A program made the translations under genes and the position numbers. A DNA stretch of 64,000 nucleotides, taken from positions 51,427,263 through 51,491,262 of the forward strand of contig CM067356.1 of NCBI GenBank assembly GCA_034190875.2, written 5' to 3'. Every line of letters begins with the position of its first letter. Position 1 is the stretch's first letter. The notes under the pieces are model-generated. The model saw only the letters and a program-made list of their open reading frames with translations. It was not told where the DNA came from and did not search any database. Origin of the DNA: Urechis unicinctus (taxonomy: Eukaryota; Annelida; Polychaeta; Xenopneusta; Urechidae). Shown here piece by piece: positions 1 through 16,640 of the stretch.

Positions 1-3000
1 CATAGCGCATCTGAGGGCTGTCGTTTCCGAGCTTGTAACACACCAAGTTTAATGTATTTGCACTGACGTCCTGTGTATATGGTCCTGGGTGTCTACACCA
101 ACTCGACTTACGCTTCATCTTCTGGCTGTACTTGATGTGCCAGAAGAATTCGTCCTTTCGGTCATCTCGCAACAAACAAGATTTGTGTACTCCATCAAAA
201 GATTTCTTTGTGGTGCAGAAAAATAGTCCTTGCCGTCCGGGCAAGACATATTTGTCAGGTGGTCAATTTGTCAATGTCACGATATTGATCATGTACATAA
301 GCTGCAGCATCGAGGGGTTGTACTGAAGAAGTTATACTTTGACGAAGAGGTGATGCACTGAAAGACGAACGAAACAACTGACCCAAGAGCCCTGCAAACC
401 CAGACACGATGTACACACCTGGTATTGTTCATTGTTCACTTTATCATAAGAAGAGCAATTATCTATGGAATGCACAACAATACGCGGTTGATCTAGTCAT
501 ATTTTCTGTGCATCGAGGATTTCCAAATATTGTCCCTAAAATGCAGGGCAGTTATAGCAATAATGAAACCTACACTCAGAATGTTACTATAAGGTTGGGA
601 TCCGAGGACGCATGCTGGTGATAACATCTTGAATATGGCATCGGGCTTTTTTTCTGGTGCATAAAACCGAGCACAAGGAGTATTTGAGGGTCTGTCGTTA
701 TTCGAATCATTAGAATGATATTTAATGATTCGCACAAAAAAAGTATATGAGTACCGACGCATAAGTAGAACAAACCATAATAAGTTCCGACAATTCTCTC
801 ATGCCGAAATATGGTCTATTGGTTCTACCATAATCGCCTGAAGACTGTAATGGAACATACAGGTGGTTACGTGATTGAGAATGGTCGATGGCAGTCAATC
901 TTTTGCAAAATAATGGCCCATGCCTGACAGCCTTGTTAACAAAATATATTCAATCAATAAGTTTGGTTTTGCAAAGATATTGGTTATCTACATATGTACA
1001 TACAGCAATTCATGTTGACTTATGAACGTAACAAGGTAATTACAGACCAGTCATAGAGTCCAGCTAAGCACTAGTTTACACACACATATCTATAGTACAA
1101 TTATGTTTCTTCGGAAAGAGTGAGATGAACTAGTTAACAAGGTGTCGACATTTTCATGACACCGATTGCAAGAAATACATTACTTGAGTTAGGCATAAAT
1201 CCTATCGCTGAATATATTACCCTGGATTCTCCATACTGATTCAATGCCATTCACATACTCGAGAACAGTCCACGCCTGAGCAGTTAGAAGAATACACCTC
1301 ATTATAGGGGAAGAAAATGTAAATACATATCTTGGAAAATAAAAAATGTAAAATATTAAAATTCATCACAGTTGGTAATCTTTTTATCTCTCCGAACAGT
1401 GTCGCTCATAACTCTCAAAATGTATCTTCAACAAAGCAAAGCATATTTCCTTATTAGATAATATGCCGATACCCCATCAGCCGTCCCGTTGGTCACATCG
1501 AGCAATACATGGTTCAGATAAGGTTCCACGATGACAATATGGCCAGGTAATATGTCACTGCTAAGGAAACGATTTACAAAGTGACTCTTGAATATAATGT
1601 ACGTTTGATTTTAAACCAAAGCAAAAATCGATCACCAGAGTCGTTGCACTCGCGGCATAGTATGTGAATGTGTCTTCAGAAGCTTTCAACTGTTGGTGAC
1701 CCCTATTTTCATTTAAATGCTGCGTTTGCAAGTTTTTTCTGTATCCACAGTTAAATCACTATTCTGTGTAAATCTAGCAATTGTAATAATACTTTCATCT
1801 TCGATACGGTTAAAAGATTTCATCAGTTATACAAGACGCATGTTCATCTGTATATGCGTCGAAGCACAAAAGTACGCGCGCGATGTGGTAACTCGCCTAA
1901 TGCCACCAAGCAATTCAACTGGTAACAATGTTGTACATTAAGGCAGAAGATGCTATCCTGTGTAAGGTTTCGTTTCTTGTCCAGTTACGTTAATAATTGC
2001 ATTTTCCCTTTATATGTTCCTGGTCGATTTGACGTAGATATATTACCCTTCAGGTACCTGCAATTCTACTGTTCTGTTGGTGATATTAACGCCCAAGCTC
2101 TGTTTTGTTGGTAGTAAATTAAGTGTCAATATTGTGAACGAAATAGGGGTCTTTTTACGAAATGGTTAATTTTCTACAGACGATACAAAAATCGTCTATC
2201 AATTACTCCATGTTTTTGGGACGACATATTTGAATCAAACCAGATGAATGATGGAGTGACAGTTTTCCAATGAAATAACTTGTTTGTTCTTAAAGTGTTG
2301 TGAATCATAACAGTAATACTTGTTCATTCGAATGATTTGAGCCCCACCTGAAGTGCATCTCATTAAATCAGCGGAAACGTTGAGCATTAACAACTATAAT
2401 AACACCTTTCACAATAAATAGCTTCTCATAAGTGGTATATCTATCCCCTTGAAACGTATGTGATATGGCGCCCCATTATTGTGTATGGCATCTATTGATG
2501 CTTATGCTTCATAGGTACAATATGTACTGTGACTTTACGAAATAATATCAACTTTTATATCACTCACGCATGCCAGTCTGTATGATAATTATGCCTTCTT
2601 CATAGGCTCAAAGCAAATGTGCAAGGACTCTTGAAGCTCACTATTTTAAATGACAGCAACACGTGGAAATGATCAAACTTCACTTATTTCTCGGATGAAG
2701 TAGTGTCACCAAAGCTCATTTGAAAGGATCCAAAATCTGATATTAGACCATTCCTCTGATCTGAAATGTTTCATGATGATTGAGAGTAGGTGGGGAAGGG
2801 GGATTTCTGACATTTGGGCAAAACAGTGGAGGTAAGTTTAGGCAATGGAAGAAGAGAACAAATGTGACAAGGGAATCAAAAATATATAATTAACGTTCAT
2901 AGCAAGTTAATTGCCGGCTTAGAGTCAACCATGGTACTTGACAGCGCAATGTTCCTATTTCAGGTTTCAGGTTTTTAAGTCAAGAGTCAATTTCACTAAC

Positions 3001-4030
3001 CGTCAGCATATAAAATGTTTTAACGTTGAATAAATGTCAGCAATGTTGAGCATATCTCAATGCGCCTCAGATTCATCACTGTCAGAGAAATCAAGAAGTC
3101 TTTTTAATGCAATACCTTCTTCTGTTGGGAGTTATCTCCATGACTGTTACCCAATATTAGTGAGCAGGACCGGAATCACAGTGACACTGTGTGGTGTGGT
3201 CAGGTAATTGCACTGCACGTATGGTCATTATTTCCTTCGCGTTAATCAACACATGGCCTACGTTGTCAATCCATAGATGATGACAAAATATTGACTGTTC
3301 CTTATAGTAAAGGTTTACCATCCCGCGTTTGACTTTCGTCTAACAGCAGGGATCGACTATGGCACTGCTAATGAACATAAATTAAGGGCCGTTTCGTGGC
3401 GTCAGTACAATATACGTCAATGCATTACAAGGCTTCCAATGGCACCTCTAAAACATCAATGCGCCACAATGTTGGACGCATGAGAGCATTTTCATGAGGC
3501 ATTGTATGAAATACTTTGCTCTGCACCAGCATATGCTCAACAGGTATATCCGGAGCTATATTTTAGTTATGGTTTTCTTTAAAATGGTCTGATTTTCCAC
3601 GTGTTGTACCCGTTACAGTTGGTAGACCTGCGTATTACGCGCTTACTAGAAAAATAATGCCGGTAGTAGCACTTTTCGGTGATAGCATTACACGGATTGC
3701 TGTGGACAATTTCCCAAATTATAGATCATATTTGCTATGCAGCTAACTGTAAAATAGCCGCTGTGATGTTAATAGTATGACTCAAATGAGCTGAAGGTAC
3801 CATTACCTGCTTTTTATGTGTTATTATATGGTGCAGCTAGTTGAGTTTCGCTGTTAATGATGCCACTTATTACAGACAATGCCACACTGAATGATTTTAG
3901 TACAAAAATAGCATTATTCATTTGAAATTTCTCATTGCTGTGAAGCACATCATGCCATGATTTGCGTTTCGTCCATCCACTACCCGAAGCGCCCGCCCTA
4001 TTTGGGAAACTCACATTGCCAGAAATATTT
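1..4030. other. No gene recognised
   Basis: AT-rich sequence with stops in all frames at short intervals. The only open stretches are 60 to 90 codons long and show no family motif. I see no clear repeat boundaries. The last 100 or so bases (from about 3957, where a TTTGCGTTTCGTCCATCC block occurs) begin to resemble the upstream part of the promoter module described next. Confidence 0.6.
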
Positions 4031-4049
4031 ACCTCAGTAAACAGTCTGT

Positions 4050-4112
4050 AGGCAAAGGTAGAAGTGGGGTGTTATTTATAGTGTCAGGCGCTGCATGGCC
4101 AGTGTCCTGCTG
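4050..4112 (+). promoter_or_regulatory. TATA promoter of microprotein gene 1
   Basis: A GTGGGGTG box (4064-4071) leads straight into TATTTATAG (4073-4081), then a GGCGCTGCA block (4087-4095) and GTGTCCTGCTGTCTAGTGGTTCAT, which runs to about 4125. The same order of blocks recurs on the minus strand at 42.1, 43.37, 43.54 and 61.2 kb. A start site about 30 bases after the TATA box, near 4105-4112, is inferred from normal RNA polymerase II spacing. What supports a promoter is conservation of the TATA box and its flanks between copies whose surroundings have diverged. Confidence 0.6.
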
Positions 4113-4393
4113 TCTAGTGGTTCATTCGCGTGTGTGCAGAGATGCTAGCTCCATCGCCACACACTCACCGTGTGAGCAATCAATGGAGAAGTGACCTTCA
4201 TTTAATACCATCTGCGGGAGTTTTAGGTGTTGATTGCGTGACAGGACTACTAACGCATCGACTCTCCGGGAAAGTGCGTGCTTCAGGGTGACAATAGTGT
4301 GACCGTGAATATAGGCTGGTTATCCTGTCACCATTTGTTGTGACATTGATTGTAAGGCATGTTGACAACACTCTTCACCTAGCCGCCCAATAG
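4107..4393 (+). other. Predicted non-coding first exon, gene 1
   Basis: This segment aligns by eye with 42095-41845 on the minus strand. Near-identical blocks include CAATGGAGAAGTGACC (4181-4196 against 42024-42009) and AGTGCGTGC followed by TTCAGGG. Both copies end at a splice donor at the same place: AATAG then GTAGGT here, and GATAG then GTAAGT in copy 2. No reading frame is shared between copies, so the exon is read as 5' untranslated leader. A tiny upstream frame, ATG GAG AAG TGA, is kept in copies 1 and 2. The start is inferred from the TATA box; the end rests on the aligned donors. Confidence 0.5.
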
Positions 4394-5921
4394 GTAGGTG
4401 TGCGTAATATTTTATTGTAAATTGGCATTACCAATAGCTTTTGGGAAACCATGCGCAACTACTAACTAACGTTAACGAGCTTATCTACTTCGGTTGTCTC
4501 TTAAATCAAGCAGGATCTTCCGACTTGGAGTAGCTGGTGGCAAAGTTAAAGGCGAATCAGGCTTGTAGTATGGGTAACGCTCGGCGTATATTCAATCTAC
4601 AACGTAAAGGGCCAGCAGGACTTCTGTACAAACGTTATAGATATACGTTGCTATTTGGCCAAGAATATGACCAACATCTGCTGTACGGATGTTTGTACTT
4701 AATAGCCGTGTGCAATGAACCAGTACCTTGATATAAACACCTGCGTGTATAAAGCACAGGTTAGTTGCTTATCACAACTGATTCATATAAGCATCATAAT
4801 AACCTGTTTAAAGGGACTAAGTACCTGCCTCTGTGACAGAGTGGGGCTCTACTTCAGAGCGACAAATAATATGGAAGCCCGCAAATGATTATTTCGATTG
4901 TGCTAGAGCTGCAAATACTGCGTAACTCTTCTTTATTTTGATCATGAATGTCATCTGGATCGAAGAGATGGAGATGTCGGCTCAAGGAAACATTCAACCC
5001 CTACATGCACTTGGTGAATACAGGTCAAGTGGTTCGGCACTTGGAAGCTTAACATTGGGAAAATGGGAGAAATGAACCAGTCACTTGCCCAAAACCAAGT
5101 GGCGAGGTTGATCTAACTTGCAATGGGAAGCAGTTTCAATTATCCCTGAGAGTTGTTGGTGTGCAAGTATGCTCTTATTCATTGCGAGGTAAACCTGTGT
5201 TCACTGCGTGCCTCCGATGGCCGGTTTAAGACCCACACAACTTATCAAATTTTCACTTATTACGATTAAGATGGCGTATATTCGTTTCATTTGACCTTGA
5301 CCTTTATATACCGGTATTAAACACGACATCACCGGCCACAATGTGGCATGTTCCATTATGCTAAACAATGGTCCCACGTAAGCGTAATATTCACAGTTCA
5401 TTCATTCTCAGTAATTTGATTTCCTATTAAATCGATATTATGGATGCTTTAGATAGGGATACTAAGTAATCGCTCCCCCATTTTTAACACTAGTGCGTAA
5501 TATTTACAGCAAATACTTTGTTTATTGTTTATTGCTTGGTTGAACAGATCTTAGAAATGTAAGATCCAAAATTGAATAAGTGATAGATGGCCTGAGATCG
5601 TTACCCAATATTGATCTAAGAATCGTTTGCACTTATTGCGGAAAAAATACTTCTCGCTGTTACTTAACGACAAGATGGTAAGTCATTCCTAACCGTGTTG
5701 AAATCGAACTGTTTCTGGTTATAATTGACAGATTTATTCATCTGCATCTTTGCTTTTCTTATTTCTAGCCTTCATGTGTCACTGAGAGCTGGTTACATTT
5801 GGTTGTAAGTCCAGTTCCGACATGTTATATAAACATTACCCATGGTTGCCTTTTATGATATGAACGCCGTTGCACGTTATATTGCTCCCCGCGTTCTGCT
5901 GAACTTCTGATTTACTCTTAG
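4394..5921 (+). other. Predicted intron, gene 1
   Basis: It begins GTAGGT and ends with a pyrimidine-containing tract and TTACTCTTAG at 5912-5921. The acceptor context CTCTTAG then TGGGACCA is also found in copy 2 (minus strand, 40475-40456). Nothing else in the interval is recognisable: no long open frame and no repeat with visible ends. Confidence 0.45.
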
Positions 5922-5971
5922 TGGGACCATCCAAAGTGTGTCAATATCTGCTGTGATCGCCAACCATCAGA

Positions 5972-6184
5972 ATGTTCATTGGCTTGATTGTGCTCATAGC
6001 ACTGATGGTACTGTGTGCCATATTAGGATTGATTTATTCCTACATCTACTTTACTCGTATTAGCCCAATGGCAAGTAGAAATAGCAAGTTCTCAGAAGCC
6101 CAGCTGCAGGCCCTATCCATAGAGGAGTTGCAAGCACCTAATGCAGTCCCTTGGACATCTTCCTATTCCGTAAATCATGAATAA
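5972..6184 (+). CDS. Single-pass membrane microprotein, copy 1
   Basis: A 70-residue protein with no family I recognise. Residues 2 to about 26 form one hydrophobic membrane segment (starting FIGLIVLIALMVLCAILG). The juxtamembrane stretch FTRISPMASRNSK is basic, followed by a polar tail with SEAQLQALSIEELQA. By the positive-inside rule the tail should face the cytosol. An in-frame TGA lies five codons upstream, so the ATG is fixed. The AATAAA at 6180-6185 overlaps the stop codon. Residues 1-57 match copies 2 and 3 closely. The last residues differ because a four-base deletion relative to the others shifts the frame, replacing the shared THIFLFRKS ending with TSSYSVNHE. Coding is supported by the synonymous pattern of change between copies. 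The molecular role is unknown. Confidence 0.85.
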   Translation: MFIGLIVLIALMVLCAILGLIYSYIYFTRISPMASRNSKFSEAQLQALSIEELQAPNAVPWTSSYSVNHE

Positions 6185-6189
6185 AATCC

Positions 6190-7599
6190 AATTAGGAAGG
6201 ATTATTGTTGTGTTTACGAATGTAGATGACTGTAAATGAATGGTATTTAGCTTAGGTAATGTACAAGTAACAGCGTTATTTTCACACAAAAGTAATAATG
6301 TGGATTGCTTTCAAACGAATAATGTGTAATATATTTCATATGCATTTATTACTGCTTCTGCAGAATTTCGGTCGACTACTGCTCTGGTATAGATATATGA
6401 GAAGGTTTGTTGCTACTGTTTGGGGATATAAGTGAATTAATGTAGTTGGGTTTTTTTTAATTTTATGCACAAATCCTTTCAAGCTAATGCTCATGCAAAA
6501 ATTAACGTATATCAACGGTTGTTATTGGCGATGTATGTATTTTCCAATAAGATTTGCTGTAGTTATTGTAAGCAATAAGTAAGCATACATAAATATGCCA
6601 TACAAGCATTAGTAATATTATGACGTCTGCTTATGACTAACGCTGCAGAGATATATCGCCCTGTCATAACGCCTAATGAATTTTAAAAATATTTTTGTTT
6701 TATTGGTCAAAACCTCGATTTCGCTGTTTCAATATTCGCTTTGCTTCAACATGACCTGCAAAAAACAGCCGCATCCATGTTATGAATATATTCCTACAAA
6801 AGAACAGTTGTGCTGCTGAATGGCGACAAATGCCACCACAGCATGTAGTTTGGACTTTTAATTGCTTGGATTATAGCGCCGTATTACTATTAATATTCAT
6901 TTGTACTTCTTCCGACAAACTTATAATTCCTAATTAAAGATATGCTGCCATTTATCCCTTTGCAATGATAAGCGCACACTTTCTCGGTTCTATATGCAAA
7001 GTCTTGCAGTTCTGTTGCACCAATAGCGACGAGGCTGCTGTTTTACAGAAACATAACTACATCAACCCAATTTTGTTTTGTTATCTCTCTGGCATAGCTG
7101 ATTTTTCATAGAATAGGTAGTCTGTTATCTGTTTATTCGGGTAATGGAAATATCGCTTACATTCCGATTTCGTCTCCAAAACTGCACGCGTAGTTTTTAA
7201 TGTTAGCGGATTTGACACATAGTGACATTACAAACAATTGTCCGATTTAAGCCAATAGCTAAAAAAATATTAAGTGGGCTTAAATATTCTATATAGCAAC
7301 TCATACAGCATTCCGTGAAAACGAATCTCTGTTTATTGGCAAGGACATATCTCGCAGATTCTTGAATGACTCCAAAACTGTACGCATACTATAAATTTTC
7401 TGAATCAGTGTAATTAATAACCGCAGAACGGGTTATTGATCTAAGTGATTATTGATTATGAAAAACAAGCAGGCTTGTTATTTGATGGCTGTTGGCGATG
7501 GTAATTCTTTTCCTATTGGCGAAGCGATGGCGCATTTGCTGTGATGCAGAAATAAGAAAAGCTAGTATGTGTATTTTTGTGGCTAGCTCAAGTGCCTTG
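6190..7599. other. No gene recognised
   Basis: AT-rich sequence following gene 1, with no open frame above 60 codons, no tRNA-like boxes and no repeat with ends I can see. Confidence 0.55.
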
Positions 7600-8105
7600 A
7601 AAGCTTCTGAGGCAGTTGCAATTTGCTAAACGTAAGCTGATATCATTAGCAAATAGAATCGTAAATAAAATCGTATATGCGCGAGGCATCTGAAAGGTCA
7701 TTGGCATACAAATGGCCCAAGATAATACCTTGAGGTACCCCACATCCTAACTCCGGTTTTCCATATAATAATTCATTTATAAAGAGTGACACAGAACCTC
7801 AGCTTATACATCAAAATAGCACGATTAGTAGCATAATAGGCTTTTTCGAAATCTAAATATAGGCCAATAACGTGTTCACCTTCATCTACTGGATTTACGT
7901 TTCGTCGCCATGTTGGTCGAGTGTGACATTTGTAATCCAAATTTATATTGATAGAGATATGCACCTCAGTATAGTTCACTTATCCATTGTACATTCATTG
8001 TTAGATACTGCAGAAAATACTGACAACGGCCTTCATACGCAGGGGTGACAATGGCTACATTTACCTCTGTTGGAAATGTTCCTTCATTAAAGGAAGGATT
8101 CAATG
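7600..8105 (-). mobile_element. Decayed LINE reverse transcriptase fragment
   Basis: Read on the minus strand, consecutive blocks of a non-LTR retrotransposon reverse transcriptase appear in the right order. LNPSFNEGTFP lies near 8100-8068 (the usual SLxxGxFPxxxK region). HSTNMAT lies near 7925-7905. Motif A, GLYLDFEKAYYATNRAIL, is near 7860-7805. Motif B, GVPQGIILG, is near 7741-7713. A changed catalytic motif, FANDIS in place of FADD, lies near 7655-7638. The blocks fall in more than one frame with several stops, so this is an old dead internal fragment. The wording of the blocks resembles the CR1/L2 group, but the clade cannot be fixed by eye. The fragment ends are approximate. Confidence 0.75.
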
Positions 8106-12499
<4,394 letters not shown>

Positions 12500-12735
12500 C
12501 AGTTTGCTCGACGTCTGTATTCTTTATGGATTTAAGCCTCTCGTCTGGGCGAAATCGGGAACCAAAGTGGTGTGTTGCAGATACGGCCTTCGCAAAGACC
12601 TCTCTATCACCAGCCAGATCCCATTGTGTACCGACAAGAGTCGCTACCCACGACCAACAACAAGCCCTTATAAGTCGCTTCTTACGACATACGGGAGGAT
12701 ACAGTGGGCCTATATTTCCCATGGATCCATGAGGT
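12500..12735 (+). mobile_element. SINE-like short interspersed repeat
   Basis: The 3' part contains TTATAAGTCGCTTCTTACGA followed by CATACGGG and GATACAGTGGGCCTAT. From memory, this resembles a widely spread core of short interspersed repeats in molluscs and other invertebrates. The 5' part (about 12538-12615) is matched on the minus strand at 33335-33420, including the blocks GAAATCGGG, GTGTGTTGC, GATA-GGCC-TCGCAA and GACC. Two copies in one window show that it is a repeat. Because of it, open stretches on both strands are long here (84 and 87 codons), but I do not regard them as genes. The polymerase III boxes are not clear, so the SINE class is tentative. Confidence 0.5.
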
Positions 12736-12811
12736 GATTAGACAGAGGATTGATGTATGAGGCTGTTACGTCAAAAAGGTGTACTATACACTTCATGGGA
12801 TATATGTGGGG

Positions 12812-12814
<3 letters not shown>

Positions 12815-12864
<50 letters not shown>

Positions 12865-12992
12865 TATATATATATACATAGAGATACACATATATATATA
12901 TATAGGGGATATATATATATATAGATATACATATATATATATATATATTATATATATAAGAGATATATATATATATTTTATATGAATATATA

Positions 12993-13053
<61 letters not shown>

Positions 13054-13477
13054 ATCTATATATATATTTATATATATATATGTTTTTATGAACATACATA
13101 TAAATACATAAATGCATACATATATATATATAATATATATATATATAAATATATACGCACGTATATATGCATATGTCAATATATATATATATATATCTAT
13201 ACACATACATATGTATTTTCATTTTTTTTCACATATATACACATATTTAAATATATATATATATATATATATATGTCTATATATACTTATGTATAAATGC
13301 ATATGAATACATATACAAATGTATGTATAATTATATACATATATATATATGTAAACATACAATTTATATTTGTATAAACATATACATATAGATACGTGTT
13401 TGAATTTAAATATATGTATACATATATGTGTCTATATATACATAAATATAAATTATATGCATAAAGATATACACACG

Positions 13478-13524
<47 letters not shown>

Positions 13525-13675
13525 ATATATATTCATTTGAGTATAAATTTATATATATATTTATATATAAAAAATATATCTATGTATATATACATATGCA
13601 TATATATACTGATGTAAATATGTATATATACATAGATAAATATATACATGTATATTATATATATGTATTTAGATG

Positions 13676-13720
<45 letters not shown>

Positions 13721-13805
13721 CTATGCGTATATTTACAGATAAATGTATATAAAAATACATGTTTATGTATATGTATATATATATATAAATATTCATATAT
13801 ACCTA
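12815..13805. repeat. TA-rich complex simple-repeat island
   Basis: Almost a kilobase of TA dinucleotides interrupted by ATACATAC, ATAAATA, GAGATATA and CATGTATA variants, with pure TA runs of 30 to 80 bases (12815-12860, 12993-13049, 13479-13531, 13680-13719). All open frames here are tyrosine/isoleucine products of the repeat. Its self-complementarity would allow cruciform extrusion or easy unwinding. Confidence 0.95.
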
Positions 13806-15441
13806 TATTTAGATTATTTTGAAGGGAACAAAATAGTTTAGCTCGGAGAGACAAATTCTAAATGTAAATAACCTTGCAGTTTATTGCGAGCCAATTTACT
13901 TCTATGGCAGTCTTTAGCTTAATCCATAATGCAAATGTTTGAATTGATGTCGGTTATCATTGCTATTCACATATGACATCACATGTAATGTGAGTAACTA
14001 CTCCGGGAATCATCTTGCCGGGGATCAGTTGATTCGTTTGTGAGGGTCAGCGTGTGTTCAAAGGGTCGGGGGTCTAATAGTTAAAGCACTTTTTTATTAA
14101 GCATGTCTTAATGTGTATGCTGAGGCTCAAATCTTTATAGGTAACACAATTAATCGGGCTGCGCAAGTTGGATGAATTTGTCATGCAACAGACAATCCAT
14201 CGGCGAAACACAGCTACCGGAACGGGTCATATAATATATGATCATATAGTTAGGAGCTTTGTTTCAAATTCAATGTTATGCACGCGGCATGGCATCTTAT
14301 GAGAAACCATCAATCATAATATACTAGAAATATGATTAATATATAGATATTTAGAGTAGCGATTACTATTGCGGTAGTCGGTGTTTCATTTATAGCAGCA
14401 GTATCATTTTCGTATGTAATGGATTGAAATATTTATCAACGTTTTCAAGACTCAAATGCTGACATAAATGGATGAGGTTATTGGATTACCGTTATTTAAC
14501 ACAAGTCCTGTGGTATTGTATGGATAATGATGTCATTTGCTTTGTTACCTGACATGTTTTATGTCCAAGCATAATTGGCTCAAAAAGTATACTTGAGCGG
14601 TACGTTGGTAGCTGTTCCTCACAGCGCAGTCAAGCATCCTCAGGTGACCGAGGGTGTGACCGACGACAGCGACAATACGTTAAGTTAGGTGAAGTCAGAC
14701 GGCAAGAAAACTAGCACAATGAAATGCGATCGTTCTGTACCACCCTGCATGCGCAATGAATGGCTTCTGAAGAAGGTCGGTTTGAAGCTGGAATTACATC
14801 ATTACATTACTGTAATGTATCGTGATAAAAAGAATTACGAATTCTGAACAGAAGCGATCTCGTGAGTCATACAATTCATTCGTAACAATGTAGCTGTGAT
14901 ACCCAAGGGCCGCATCAAGATCTTAACTCCATCACAATCGTCACATAGGTTTACACGCAGAGATGCATCATCGGTACTCTAAGCTGTTATACGCTGATAT
15001 TAAGGAATAGACGACTCATTCGATCATAACGCCTTGATACACTGTTATTAAAGACTCCCAACTCAATCAGTAACTTATACCATCCCCTTACTTCTTTCTT
15101 TCATGTTGTATCGTGGCCATCGTAAATCAGCCCCAAAATGCAATAGCATATTTTATTGAAGAAGACGAAAAGTAATATTAAGGGTCAATTTATGGTTATT
15201 GTATTGAATGGCCATTTTAAATACATTTTAGATGACTGTATTTACTATCTGTACAGACGATGACAACTGTCGGACGGGGCTGATGTGCACAGGTGAATAC
15301 AGACACAATTATCAGAAGCTACTGAATTCTACACATCATTCACTGCCCGTACTGATTGTCCTGTGGGTGTGAACATACAGTACGATATTATTTAACCAGC
15401 TTTCATTACTACGCGACGTCGGCTTATTATTAACTGGCAGC
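13806..15441. other. No gene recognised; one weak tRNA-like patch
   Basis: Mostly featureless. At 14068-14135 a GGGGTCTAATAGTTAAAGCA stretch followed about 45 bases later by GAGGCTCAAATC has the spacing of polymerase III A and B boxes. It could be an old tRNA-derived SINE head. There is no cloverleaf or acceptor stem, so it is not called as a tRNA. Confidence 0.4.
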
Positions 15442-15721
15442 TTAAAGGTGCATTTTTTTCAAAAAATCGAATCGAAAAAAAAAGTTGCTAACTCCAAGAG
15501 TACCCTAAATGGTGCTGATATCCGGATTCCAAAGTTGGAATGGCCGTATATATTTCTTGTTGTTCGTAAATAAACCTTCAATTCCTTATTTTTCACTTCC
15601 AGCCAAGAATAGACCATATTTGGAAGCTCATGTATTATTAATTTCGGAAGCGCAGAAACGTCATCACTCTGTGCCGATTGCCGCCGGCGGGTGTTTAGTT
15701 TGCGCTATTTTCATTGCGATA

Positions 15722-15908
15722 ATGGCCGATCAAACCAAGAAACGAAGAAAAGGTGGAGGGAGAAAGAAGCTGTTAATAGATTCAACAACTAAGAGAAGCA
15801 AGCGGGAGCTAGACCAGCTGCCGTCTAACACGAGGGTGTCTTAAGATAGGCATTCAGGGAAGTGAGGAGTGTGACCAACGAAGAAGCTGCAAAGTTTTTG
15901 CTGGACAT
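15722..15908 (+). pseudogene. Transposon gene A, first exon (frameshifted)
   Basis: It starts ATGGCCGATCAAACC, giving MADQTKKRRKGGGRKKLL, a very basic N-terminus, then KRSKRELDQLPSNTRV. After a stop and frame change near 15842-15850 the frame continues AFREVRSVTNEEAAKFLLD and meets a consensus donor, GTAAGT, at 15909. From memory, a basic start, then KxxLD, then a short helix ending FLLD before a splice donor is a pattern seen at the start of proteins from invertebrate DNA transposons, where it precedes zinc-binding domains. The function is unknown; nuclear DNA binding is likely from the charge. Confidence 0.45.
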
Positions 15909-16357
15909 GTAAGTAATCTCGTAGTATTATGAACAGATGAATACCCTGCTATCGAATCGGTCTGTATTGAATCGACTTGTGTAAATGTCACCGATTAAAT
16001 AAAATCTAAGGGCCTATTGTGAGTTCATTGCACCATTTAGATTTGTAGATTGTTGTTGCAAACATACCTTACTTAATTTGTAAATTTCAGGTAGAGAAAT
16101 TATTGCATCCTCTTGACCCTAACAGTTCAATGGCTGGTGATCAGGTGTTCATCATACCTTGCCTGCAGTCAAGTTGTGACAATGGACCACAACAGGTATA
16201 GGTATAGGACATATGCACTCAAGTAGGGTTGGTCAGCCAATGTAAGTCTCTCATGACCACTCAACTACGCACTGACTAAATGTCCTATCAGAAAACAAAA
16301 TACTGATGCTGCACATGTAATGTGTTCTAGCTATTTGGCCATATAATGCCATTTGTT

Positions 16358-16640
16358 GTGTTACAGGTACAGCAATCGCTTCAACAAGCAGTCAAAGACG
16401 TGGTCATCGGTTTAGAGGTCAAGACTTATGCCCATATACCAGATATGATGACAGAAATCTTTAGGCCCAAGCAATGCGACAGCAATCACAACAACACCCA
16501 CAACGCTCTGCTGATGACCCCGCAAAATCAGTTTGAACATTGGTCCTGTACCAGGCCATCTACCCAAGAAACAATTGCAGGAGTCTCATTTTGATTAAAA
16601 ATATGATTTGGAAATTTGTTTTTGTGACTAATAAATTATT
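16358..16640 (+). pseudogene. Transposon gene A, probable last exon
   Basis: A TGTGTTACAG acceptor at 16357-16366 opens a frame of about 75 codons (VQQSLQQAVKDVVIGLEV and on, to a stop at 16594), rich in glutamine, asparagine and histidine. It is followed by AATAAA at 16630-16635. No domain recognised. Whether the frame is the true one cannot be decided, because the neighbouring exon has shifted frame. The polyadenylation signal and the facing minus-strand gene suggest that two transcripts end towards each other between 16.64 and 17.09 kb. Confidence 0.35.
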
